DNA of 64,000 nucleotides from Endozoicomonas sp. ISHI1 (GTDB taxonomy: Bacteria; Pseudomonadota; Gammaproteobacteria; Pseudomonadales; Endozoicomonadaceae), in the NCBI RefSeq assembly GCF_024606225.1, contig NZ_JAGRPU010000019.1, positions 1 to 64,000 on the forward strand, given 5' to 3'. The position numbers and the translations under genes are program-made. The notes under the pieces are model-generated. The model made no database searches and was not told the DNA's origin. It worked only from the letters and a program-made list of their open reading frames with translations. This document shows, one piece after another, positions 56,154-64,000 of this stretch (its first letter is position 1; every line of letters begins with the position of its first letter).

Positions 56154-59100
56154 TTACTGCTGCGGCGGCAATAAAATCGCCTGCATCTTCAAAAGCCTGT
56201 CTTCAAGCGCTTGCTGATCCGGATCCGCTTCAGACAGTTTCTCTCTGAATACACCTACCAAATCAAGAAATGCCGTCCTGAGTACTTCATTCTGCTGGCT
56301 CAGGTCCTGATTCTCCTGCATGACAGCTGGCATGTCTCTTTCCAGGCGAAACTCCAGATCCTCCAACTTGCTCCTCAAGTGCCTCGCTTCTGTTCCAAGC
56401 TCAGCATTTCGACGCCCGGCTTTTTCAGCAAATTCACGGGCTTCGTCCAGCTCAGCCTGTGTATCAAGCTCAATCTGTGCCTTTGCTTTGGTCAGTTTCC
56501 TGACCTCTTCACGCCACTTTTTCTCCTCTTCTTCCCGGTCACTTGCCATATGTGCAAATTGCTCATTTTCGGCCTTAAGCTCTGTCAGTTGCTTCCTGAT
56601 TTCTCCCACTTCCAAGGCGGCCTGACGGGCTCGCATTTTATGCTCTTTCTCATGATCTTGAGCCATTCTGAGTGCTTCCCTGAGCTCTGAGATTTGCTGT
56701 TCCAACTCATTCTTTTTCCTCATAAGATCCTGATATTCAAAGCGAGAGACACCTCGAGGACCATGAGCCTGAAGATCGGTCAAACTTGTTTCATCGATCG
56801 TAGAAACAAGCTGAGTTAAAGAATTGGGTTGATGTGTGGCGGTACTGAGACTGACATAGGCTCCTTCATCGTCAAACTCAACGCCTGACTCCCGGAAATC
56901 AAAACCAGGGCCAAGCCTTGGAGCCTGCCCGCTGTTTTCGGACAAAGCTTTCAACCTGTCAATTTCAGCCATGGCCTCAGCGTGTTGTTGCTGCAACAGC
57001 TCCAGTTGGCTTTTGGCAGCATTGTAGTCTAATTGAAACACTAATTTAGCCGCCTCTTCTTCATGAAACTTTTGCCGGGACTCGTCCAAATCCTGCCTGA
57101 GCTGTTCAAGCTGAGTTCTGCGTTCTCTCTCCCCCCGGGAAAGCTGAGCCTTTTGATCAGAGATCTCCTTGTGCTTAAGCTTCAGCTCCTGCTCAATGGT
57201 ATCGGCTTTTGAGGCTTTCTCCCTCAGCATGGCTACCTCACTTCTCAGCTCAAGCCGTTCTTTCTCAATTTGCATTTTGGCCTTTTTCTTCTCATCCGTA
57301 AGTTGGCGGACCTCTTCAGAGAGCGTGTCTACCTGTTGTCCCAGACGAACAGACTCACTCTCAAACTTTTTATAGCCTGACTTGGCTTGAGCCGCTTCAC
57401 TGATCGCTCTCTGTTCCGCTTCGGACACGTTGCTCAGTTTTGCTTTCACGGCAATAAGCTGCTGTGTCAGTTCACTCACTCTATCCTCAGACTGGCTATA
57501 GTCCTTCCTGAATCTTGCTTCGGATGACTGCAGCGCATCTTCAGCTTTCTTTTTGTGAAGCTTCAGTTCAGTGACCTGAGCGGTCAGCGACTCTATGTGC
57601 TGCCTCTGTGAACTCTGGTCTGACTGAGGCTGACTGGAAGCCAGTTTCATTTTTGTTTCTGCTGCCAACAGCTTCTTTGCCATAACCTCTAAGCTCTTGA
57701 CCTGTTCGGCGAGTTCCTTGTCCGCTTTATGCTTATCTTCCATGTGTCTGCGCAATCCAGCTTGCAGCGTTTCAACCTGCCCTTCCAGAGTTGCCTTGGC
57801 GGTATTCCACTGCCTGGATTCAGTCACCCAGGCTCTCACTTCACCCTCTTTCTTCTGCAGCGCTTCCCTTGCGCTTTGCTCTGCCATAGCCGTCTTTTTC
57901 AACAGCGACCGGGTCTGTCGCAGATCAGTCTGAACCTGGTTGAGCTTCTCTTTGCTGGCTTTCAGTTCAGTTCCCGTGACTCTCAGTTGTTCAAGTTCTG
58001 TCTTCTGCTGATTCAACCAAACTTCCAGCGCTGAAATACGACCGTTAGAACCTTTTAGCCGGGTTTGGGTATCCTTTAACTGTTTTTCCAATTGAGTTTT
58101 TTGAGATTCAAGCTCGGTTAAACGCTCTTCACCCAGTCTGAGTGCCTGCTCCAGTCTTTGGCTTTTTTCAAAATACCCGGACGCTTTTTCACTCTTCTTT
58201 TTCATAGCAAGATCGAGAGACTTAAACTGGGTCGACAGCTCGCGGTAATGAGCTGTTTCTTTCTCGTACTCCGCCTTCTTCTCTTCCAGCTCCTTATAAA
58301 GCTGGATATTGGCATGACTGGCCTGGATTCTTTCATCAGAGACTTGACTGGCGAATTGGGCTCTAAGACGACGCACCTCAGTGTCAGAAGAAAGTTTGTC
58401 GGCCTGCAACTTGCCACTGCGCTTTCGCTCTCCATCCAGTTGGGATTGCAGCTGTTCAATCTGAGTTTTCAGGAGGTTCAAACCTTTTTCGGCGTTCTTT
58501 GTCTCATCCATGACTTTCGTCATTTCTGCACAGTGGTTTTTTAACTGCCCTTCAACAATCAATGCCCTTGCACTGGCCTGATCTCGCTCATCCCTGATTT
58601 TATTCAAATCTTCCGTCTGTTTTTTTGTCAGCGTTTCTAACTGATCGTTTTTATGCTGCAACGCTGTCAGAGTCTCCAGAACGTCTGGTGCTGATCTGAA
58701 GCTGGCTTCTGGACTTTGCAACTCTGTCTGCAATCGAATGTTTTCAGGCCCCGGTCCGGAAACTGGCCCCTCCGTCTTTTGCTGATCCCGTAACTGGGCA
58801 GTGAGCTGGTTTAGTTTGAAATTCAGTTGGTCAGCACGTTCGGCGTCTCTAGCTTTTTGATCATTGAGTTTATCAATGGCTTTCTGAAAGATACTTATAT
58901 GACGGTGGGCTTTGGATAAATCTGCCTTTAAAGTACTGACTAATTTATCAACACCTCTCATTCTGTCCTGCTCAGTCAGCGCCTGAATCATTTGCTTTTC
59001 ATTGTGTTCAGTCTGTCGTGTAAGCTCCTGAACTTTTCTATCCAGTTCATGAGCTTCCTCACCTTTAGCTTGAATCATTAAAGTCTTCTGACGCAACTCA

Positions 59101-59747
59101 TTCTCAAGTGAGCGAACCTGGTCACTCAAAACCTTAAAGACAGCCCTTGGTAAGTTTGGATCGCAAGCTTGTGAGCGCCGCTGACTTCTTCGCTGGATTT
59201 CAGCAAGGAAGGATTCATTTAACGTTCCGAATTCATCCAGAAGCTCATTAGCCATTACCTGTATCGCTTCCTGATCCTTAAGCTGACTTCTTAACGCCTG
59301 GTCATAGAAGGGAATATCCTTTCCTAATGAAACCTCAGTCTGCCTGACAGTCTCCAAAACTTCACAGAGCTGGGCATGCAGCTCGCAGATGCGCTGGTAA
59401 TCCTTCTGAATACGCTCATCCATTTTCTCCAGTTCAGCCTGAACGTTAGCATCAATGGCCCCGGCAGGCGTGTTCCAAAAACTACCCAACCAGGATGAAG
59501 ACGCCGCTACTGTCCGTGACTCCAGAGATTTACTGCCATTCAGAAAACGACTTCGCACAGGCTGCTCTGGCAACTCTGATACAATTATTTCTCTCAGCAA
59601 TAGGCTAAACGTGCCTTTAAGAACACGACACCGTTTCAATGCATATTCCGCAGTACTGCCGGAATCGTTGCCGAGCCTCCCGCTGGTTGCCTGAACAAAA
59701 GAACCTGGCAAAACCGGCGGTCTTCCTAAACTTTGGGGATCATTCAT
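56154..59747 (-). CDS. Giant coiled-coil protein A (SMC/myosin-tail-like)
   Basis: 1197 residues, started at ATG 59747 after AAGGAG. A ~170-residue N-terminal region (SLESRTVAASSSWLGSFW, then AELEKMDERIQKDYQRIC and SLGKDIPFYDQAL) is shared with the two coiled-coil genes downstream in the window. The rest is almost continuous Glu/Gln/Lys/Leu coiled coil with heptads, interrupted near residue 930-970 by a short non-coiled piece (LGPGFDFRESGVEFDDEGAYV). No ATPase heads are present, so it is not an SMC protein. No signal peptide or membrane segment. A role in scaffolding or interaction with host filaments is speculative. Confidence 0.8.
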   Translation of the reverse strand: MNDPQSLGRPPVLPGSFVQATSGRLGNDSGSTAEYALKRCRVLKGTFSLLLREIIVSELPEQPVRSRFLNGSKSLESRTVAASSSWLGSFWNTPAGAIDANVQAELEKMDERIQKDYQRICELHAQLCEVLETVRQTEVSLGKDIPFYDQALRSQLKDQEAIQVMANELLDEFGTLNESFLAEIQRRSQRRSQACDPNLPRAVFKVLSDQVRSLENELRQKTLMIQAKGEEAHELDRKVQELTRQTEHNEKQMIQALTEQDRMRGVDKLVSTLKADLSKAHRHISIFQKAIDKLNDQKARDAERADQLNFKLNQLTAQLRDQQKTEGPVSGPGPENIRLQTELQSPEASFRSAPDVLETLTALQHKNDQLETLTKKQTEDLNKIRDERDQASARALIVEGQLKNHCAEMTKVMDETKNAEKGLNLLKTQIEQLQSQLDGERKRSGKLQADKLSSDTEVRRLRAQFASQVSDERIQASHANIQLYKELEEKKAEYEKETAHYRELSTQFKSLDLAMKKKSEKASGYFEKSQRLEQALRLGEERLTELESQKTQLEKQLKDTQTRLKGSNGRISALEVWLNQQKTELEQLRVTGTELKASKEKLNQVQTDLRQTRSLLKKTAMAEQSAREALQKKEGEVRAWVTESRQWNTAKATLEGQVETLQAGLRRHMEDKHKADKELAEQVKSLEVMAKKLLAAETKMKLASSQPQSDQSSQRQHIESLTAQVTELKLHKKKAEDALQSSEARFRKDYSQSEDRVSELTQQLIAVKAKLSNVSEAEQRAISEAAQAKSGYKKFESESVRLGQQVDTLSEEVRQLTDEKKKAKMQIEKERLELRSEVAMLREKASKADTIEQELKLKHKEISDQKAQLSRGERERRTQLEQLRQDLDESRQKFHEEEAAKLVFQLDYNAAKSQLELLQQQHAEAMAEIDRLKALSENSGQAPRLGPGFDFRESGVEFDDEGAYVSLSTATHQPNSLTQLVSTIDETSLTDLQAHGPRGVSRFEYQDLMRKKNELEQQISELREALRMAQDHEKEHKMRARQAALEVGEIRKQLTELKAENEQFAHMASDREEEEKKWREEVRKLTKAKAQIELDTQAELDEAREFAEKAGRRNAELGTEARHLRSKLEDLEFRLERDMPAVMQENQDLSQQNEVLRTAFLDLVGVFREKLSEADPDQQALEDRLLKMQAILLPPQQ

Positions 59748-60179
59748 GGTACTACTCCTTTAGAGGGTTTAGAGAATTCATAAATGATTTGACTCTGGCT
59801 ATTAAGACTTGTTCCCCGGTAAGATCCTGAATAACTTTCTTGTTAGCTATCCTGACTAAATTTCTTCAGCCGTAGAGGAAATCCGCTACTCTCGCCGTAA
59901 CATGATCGACAAACCCATTTCCTTCACCGACATTCATGGTCATCTGGACAGTAACATCCGTCCTCAGACCGTCCTGCTGCTGAGAGACAGATAAAGAAAC
60001 CAACTTTCAGTTTGCTGATCCTTTTTCATAATCACAGTCCTGCTTTCTTGTTAGTTGCGCTTACATCAATGTCTTGAACTTTTATCCTGGAAGCAACTCA
60101 GAGTTACTCAAGTACATCAATGTTTTAAGCAACATACTTGTAATCAAGGATAAAACTAACTTAATGAAAGGAACTTAAT
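59748..60179. other. Divergent promoter region between coiled-coil A and the WD40-like gene
   Basis: 432 bp. Next to gene A lies a leader (ATTCATAAATGATTTGACT, 59777-59795) that recurs before coiled-coil gene B (ATTCATAAATCGTTTGACT, near 62713-62731). A 30-codon plus-strand frame at 59902-59994, open a further 14 codons upstream, ends within the region and may be a gene remnant; I do not recognise it. Confidence 0.5.
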
Positions 60180-60965
60180 ATGATTAACTTAAATTCTCCC
60201 GCCGCTGTCGGGCTTTCAAATCCAGCCATAATAGAACCTGTTCAGCCGCAGGGCGCACCAACAGGTGTCGGTTTCGGAAGGGTTGTCACTGAAGGTGACC
60301 AGAGTGAATTTTTGAGTCATCAAGGTATTGACCGTTTACAACAAGCAAGCTCCCATCAGCAAGGTTACAGAGCCAATAACCGCCGTGTGGTGACCGTTAG
60401 CACCGATGGCAGCGCGAAAATCTATAACCGGCAAGCCGATGGATCATTAGCAAAAGAGGCCACTATCACCACTGCAGATCATGTCAACTCAGCCACATTA
60501 AGCGACGATGGTCTCCATCTGGTCACTGTCGGTGACAATCACATAGCGAGAATTCATGACTTGGAGTCCGACGGAACATGGGTAGTAAAAGCCATCATTT
60601 CCCATTGTGAGCCGATCACATCAGCAACTTTCAGTACCGATAGCCGCCATCTGGTGACCGTCAGTGACGATAACACGGCGAAAGTTTTTGGCCAGGAGAC
60701 AGATGGATCATGGTCATTAAAAGCCCGCATTTGCCACGATGACAAGATCAGATCAGTCACCTTTAGCGCTGATAACAGGCATGTGCTGACCGCTAGTGAC
60801 GATCACACGTCGAAAGTCTTCGGCGAGATGGCGGACGGATCGTGGTTAGAAAAAACCATTATTCACCATAATGGGCCGGTCAAATCCGTAGCTTTCATCG
60901 ACGATGGCCGTCGCCTGGTGACCAGCAGTCAGGATGGAACGGCGCAAGTCACTGAACTGGATTGA
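60180..60965 (+). CDS. WD40-type beta-propeller repeat protein
   Basis: 261 residues. After a ~65-residue leader rich in Gly and Pro there are about five WD40-like repeats of ~42 residues, each with a RxxVTVSxDxxAKI core (VVTVSTDGSAKIYN, LVTVGDNHIARIHD, LVTVSDDNTAKVFG, VLTASDDHTSKVFG, LVTSSQDGTAQVTE) separated by ITSATFS-type strands. The usual Trp-Asp is replaced by Phe-Gly or similar. Five blades is fewer than the usual seven, so it may dimerise or be a fragment. AAAGGAA precedes ATG. WD40 proteins are protein-interaction platforms; partners are unknown. Confidence 0.82.
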   Translation: MINLNSPAAVGLSNPAIIEPVQPQGAPTGVGFGRVVTEGDQSEFLSHQGIDRLQQASSHQQGYRANNRRVVTVSTDGSAKIYNRQADGSLAKEATITTADHVNSATLSDDGLHLVTVGDNHIARIHDLESDGTWVVKAIISHCEPITSATFSTDSRHLVTVSDDNTAKVFGQETDGSWSLKARICHDDKIRSVTFSADNRHVLTASDDHTSKVFGEMADGSWLEKTIIHHNGPVKSVAFIDDGRRLVTSSQDGTAQVTELD

Positions 60966-60984
60966 TTGCTAGTGTTTACCCACG

Positions 60985-61016
60985 GTGTGAGGTGGTCGTT
61001 CTTGACACCTCAACAC
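60985..61016. terminator. Hairpin between convergent WD40-like and coiled-coil B genes
   Basis: TGAGGTG (60988-60994) can pair with CACCTCA (61006-61012), extended by GTG and CAC across a bulge. No strong U tract is present, so termination is only possible. Confidence 0.4.
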
Positions 61017-61030
61017 TGATTTGGGGAGGC

Positions 61031-62686
61031 TTATGTCTCTGTCGTCTGGTTGCCAATTGAGACTGCTTTCAGCTCAGCCCTCAGGGTCTCAATCTCTCTT
61101 TGCATAGCCGCCCTGTCGGTATCCCACTGTCTGGATTGAGCGACAAAGGCACTCAATTCGTTCACTTTCTCTTGCAAAAGAGACTGACTCCGTTGCAGAT
61201 CATTCTGAAGCTGAGAAAGTTTATTTTTGGGTATCAGGTCAACCCCCATTGCTGTGAGTTTCTGATACATATTTTTCAACTTTCTCAGCATAAGCGCTTT
61301 TTGACTTTCTACTTCAGATAATTGCTCTTGTGTGGCTTTAAGCATTTCGGCCTTCTGTAACAGGGCATGCTCAAGTTGCTCAGTCGGTCTGGATTGTTCC
61401 AATCGTTCTATCCGGGCTCTGAGATTGCGATCCCGATCATAATCTGATGAATGCAGGGCTGCTGAAACATGATTCCCCAGATTGTCAGCCAGTTTAGTCA
61501 GTTCAGCATTTTCTTCCTGGATTCTCCTTATGGTGTCTTGATAGCCACGATTAAGATCAGCATTTTCTTCCTGGATTATTCTTAAGGTGTCTTGATAGCC
61601 ACGATTAGCTTCTATTAAATCCTTCTCCAGTCTGTCAGCCCGTTTGGATAGGACATATCTTTCTTCCTCGAGTTTTCTAACGTCTTTTCGGGCTGCAGTA
61701 CAAGAACGGTCAACTTCTTCCAAGTCCTTTTTCAGCTTTTTAGCGTCATTGTGAAGGCGATCTATTTCATATCCTTTATCTATTAAGCGAACATTAGCTG
61801 AGTTTAAATCCTTCTTCAGCTTTTGAACCCTTTCTGGAGTCTCATATTCTCCCTCCTGGATTTTACGCAGGGCATCATCACCCTCTTTTCTTTCTTCTCG
61901 GGCTTTTTTAAGTTCTTGCCGGGCTTCATCAAGTGCTTGCTGAAGAATTATTGTACGATCACGAAGCACTGTCTCAATTTTTCTATCGCCCGGTTTAAGA
62001 ATTTTGCTACCGCTCTGTTCAGACTGTTGTGATAGCTTCTGGATTCTTTCACCCAGTTGTTCAACTTGCTTATTTTTACTCTCAAGCATTCTGGTTTTCT
62101 GAAGTAGCTCATTCTCAAGAGAACGTTGTTTTGCAGTCACAGCCTGGAAGAATTCACTACCCATTGCCGTTAATTTTCCCGAATTCTCATACTGCTTCTG
62201 TAATGCTTTTTCATAGAAGGGGATATCTTTGCCCAATGCCGTTTCAGTCTGCAAAGCAATTTCCAGAACGTTACCGAGCTGATTGTTGAGACTGCAGATG
62301 CGCTGGTAATCCTTCTGAATACGTTGATCCATTCTCTCCAGTTCAGCCTGAACTTCAGCATCAATGGCCCCGGCAGGCTGTCGCGAATCGGTTCGCGTGT
62401 TCCTTAGACTACCCATCCAGGATGAAGACGCCATTACCGTGCGGGACTCCAGAGGTTTACCGCCATTCAGAAAACGGCAAGGCTTAGGGGGGGCAGGCAA
62501 ATCTTCCACGACCGTGCCTGCCCGCATCTTGCTTAGTATTTCTGTAAGAGCACAGCATTGATGCAATGAATAGATCGCAGTACCGCCCGGATGCTTGTTT
62601 AACTCCTCAGTTGTCCCCTGAACATGTTGACTAATCAACCTGTCAGGTTCGGGTGGACGGCTTACCGTACTTGATGGAATGGCCAT
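61031..62686 (-). CDS. Coiled-coil protein B
   Basis: 551 residues, ATG 62686 preceded by AAAAGGAG. The N-terminal ~170 residues are homologous to protein A (SLHQCCALTEIL, FLNGGKPLESRTVMASSSW, AGAIDAEVQAELERMDQRI, ALGKDIPFYEKAL), followed by continuous coiled coil ending VAQSRQWDTDRAAMQREIET. An internal duplication of about 17 residues (RGYQDTLRIIQEENADLN / RGYQDTIRRIQEENAELT) is visible in the DNA near 61520-61610. It lies 48 bp downstream of protein C, in the same direction, so the two are probably cotranscribed. Confidence 0.8.
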   Translation of the reverse strand: MAIPSSTVSRPPEPDRLISQHVQGTTEELNKHPGGTAIYSLHQCCALTEILSKMRAGTVVEDLPAPPKPCRFLNGGKPLESRTVMASSSWMGSLRNTRTDSRQPAGAIDAEVQAELERMDQRIQKDYQRICSLNNQLGNVLEIALQTETALGKDIPFYEKALQKQYENSGKLTAMGSEFFQAVTAKQRSLENELLQKTRMLESKNKQVEQLGERIQKLSQQSEQSGSKILKPGDRKIETVLRDRTIILQQALDEARQELKKAREERKEGDDALRKIQEGEYETPERVQKLKKDLNSANVRLIDKGYEIDRLHNDAKKLKKDLEEVDRSCTAARKDVRKLEEERYVLSKRADRLEKDLIEANRGYQDTLRIIQEENADLNRGYQDTIRRIQEENAELTKLADNLGNHVSAALHSSDYDRDRNLRARIERLEQSRPTEQLEHALLQKAEMLKATQEQLSEVESQKALMLRKLKNMYQKLTAMGVDLIPKNKLSQLQNDLQRSQSLLQEKVNELSAFVAQSRQWDTDRAAMQREIETLRAELKAVSIGNQTTET

Positions 62687-62734
62687 CGTAATACTCCTTT
62701 TACAACATTCAACAATTCATAAATCGTTTGACTA

Positions 62735-64000
62735 TTAATGAACCTGATCCTGGGAAACTTCCATCGCCTCTGATTGGTTGTTCTGTAATAGCATGCTCAG
62801 TTTATCCATCAGATTTTCAATCTCTCTTTCCATAGCCGCCCTGGCGGTGTTCCACTGCCTCGATTGATTGACCCAGGCGATCACTTCATCTTCTTTCTCT
62901 TGCAAAAGAGAGCGGGTCTGTTGCAGGTCATTCTCAACCTGAGAGCGCATTCTTTTTTCAGCTTTGAGACTTTCTTGTGTGTAGGTCAACTGTCTCAGCA
63001 AAACATTGTTTTCAAGTTCCAGTTCAGACTGTTGCTCCTGATTGTCGTCAAGCGCTGTGGTTTTTGGATATAACTCATTCTCACGCTGGCTCGATCGTCT
63101 GGATTGTTGAACTTTTTCTTCCCACATTTTATTAAAGAGACTTAGATGAGCATCTGAACAACGACGAACTACTTCTAAATCCAACTCCAGACTTGCAACC
63201 CGTCTGGATAACAAATCGTTTTCTTTTTGCATTTCTTTTAAGTCAAGCTGCTGTTTATCTGAGGAACGACCAGCTTCTAATAACTTCTGATTCAGCTTCC
63301 TGAGTTCTATGTATTGTTCATAATTATCTTCCTTCAGCTTTTTAACCTTTCTGGATTGTTCATCATTTTGTTCTCGTATTTTTTTTAAGGTATTCTGATC
63401 GCGACGGGCTTGTACTAAATCCTGCGTCAATTTCTGAAACTCTTCGACGCTCACACTTTTTCCATCTTGGGTATTGCAAAGGTCAGCTTCAATCTTTTTT
63501 CTTTCTATTCGAGCTTCTTCAAGCTCTTTCTGCATCTTGGTTGAACGAAGTCTGGATACCTTCAGTTGGTCTTCTAATTGTGTGACTAATTTATTAGTTT
63601 GAAGGGTTCTGAATGGCTGGTCCGCTGCCTCAAACGCTCTATTTTTTCTATGGAGGGAAATATCGTTTTCTAATGAGTTTTCAACCTGCCGAGCAGCATT
63701 CAGTGATTCACCGAGCTGACTGTGAAGCTGGCAGAGATGATGGTAATAAGCCCTTCTTTGCTCATCCATATGTGCCAGTTCAGCCCAGACTCCATAACCA
63801 TTGGCTGCGTTAATCCTGCGTAAAAAGGTTGGCATGTCCTCGGTACTATCCTCCAGGGATGGATAGGCTAACACCGTCCGACGGTCCAAACATTTAAAAT
63901 CACTCAAAAGATGGCACGGCGAAGGGGGTTCAGGTAACTTTTCCACAGTGATCCCACTGCGCATCTTGCGTAATGGATCTATAAGAACTCTGCATTGATA
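62735..64000 (-). CDS. Coiled-coil protein C (5' end beyond the window)
   Basis: The frame continues to the right edge; residues before the first in-window ATG (63964) read YQCRVLIDPLRK and align with protein B just before KMRAG, so the gene starts outside. The visible part has the shared N-terminal region in a more diverged form (PCHLLSDFKCLDRRTV, HMDEQRRAYYHHLCQLHSQL, SLENDISLHRK) and then coiled coil ending VNQSRQWNTARAAMEREIEN, the same C-terminal motif as in protein B. At least 421 residues. Confidence 0.78.
   Translation of the reverse strand, partial: YQCRVLIDPLRKMRSGITVEKLPEPPSPCHLLSDFKCLDRRTVLAYPSLEDSTEDMPTFLRRINAANGYGVWAELAHMDEQRRAYYHHLCQLHSQLGESLNAARQVENSLENDISLHRKNRAFEAADQPFRTLQTNKLVTQLEDQLKVSRLRSTKMQKELEEARIERKKIEADLCNTQDGKSVSVEEFQKLTQDLVQARRDQNTLKKIREQNDEQSRKVKKLKEDNYEQYIELRKLNQKLLEAGRSSDKQQLDLKEMQKENDLLSRRVASLELDLEVVRRCSDAHLSLFNKMWEEKVQQSRRSSQRENELYPKTTALDDNQEQQSELELENNVLLRQLTYTQESLKAEKRMRSQVENDLQQTRSLLQEKEDEVIAWVNQSRQWNTARAAMEREIENLMDKLSMLLQNNQSEAMEVSQDQVH

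Noticed and set aside
56154-59747. SMC-type chromosome protein
   Set aside because: No Walker A, Walker B or signature motif; only coiled coil and a family-specific N-terminus.
59902-59994. 30-codon frame between coiled-coil A and the WD40-like gene
   Set aside because: Too short, no ribosome-binding site and no recognised family; noted only as a possible remnant.

Overview
The window looks like chromosome from a host-associated marine gammaproteobacterium, most probably of the Endozoicomonadaceae (Endozoicomonas or a relative such as Ca. Endonucleobacter). This is inferred from ordinary gammaproteobacterial housekeeping genes interrupted by blocks of very eukaryote-like genes; no rRNA or other taxonomic marker is present. 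No tRNA, rRNA or CRISPR array was seen.

Layout. 0-7.4 kb: a tandem pair of large secreted proteins ending in CHY, CTCHY and RING-H2 zinc domains like the animal ubiquitin ligase RCHY1/Pirh2; the first is cut by the left edge. 7.4-19.8 kb: mostly core genes. These are lptM-lysA-dapF-DUF484 (minus strand) divergent from cyaY, a porin, tenA, ftnA, a secreted small RING protein, elbB, a retropepsin-like protease, then pcnB and folK. Between the protease and pcnB lies a probable CrcZ-type small RNA with a sigma-54 promoter, four AANAANAA motifs and a strong terminator. 19.9-45.6 kb: a minus-strand tandem array of 14 intact genes and one broken gene, all one family. Each has a signal peptide, a Cys-rich linker and 5-11 copies of a 38-residue zinc-finger-like repeat (about 120 in all), most ending in a basic KRK tail. 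46-49.5 kb: panB, panC, pgi. The order CrcZ-pcnB-folK-panB-panC-pgi matches what I recall of Pseudomonas, so the array appears to have been inserted or grown between folK and panB. 49.5-56.1 kb: a small inverted-repeat element, a serpin, a DnaQ-like exonuclease, two unrecognised membrane/periplasmic proteins, an exported SurE-like phosphatase and a lipoprotein. 56.1-64 kb: three related long coiled-coil proteins and a WD40-type repeat protein; the third coiled-coil gene runs off the right edge.

How it fits together. The core genes make lysine/peptidoglycan precursors, handle iron, polyadenylate RNA, and make folate and pantothenate. The accessory genes (RING ligase-like, zinc-finger-like, serpin, WD40, coiled coil) resemble a toolkit for acting on a eukaryotic host. 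Several carry Sec-type signal peptides, but no dedicated secretion system is visible here. The most unusual content is the zinc-finger array, whose genes lack ATG starts and share a hairpin over a conserved AUU AUU codon pair, and the Pirh2-like pair.
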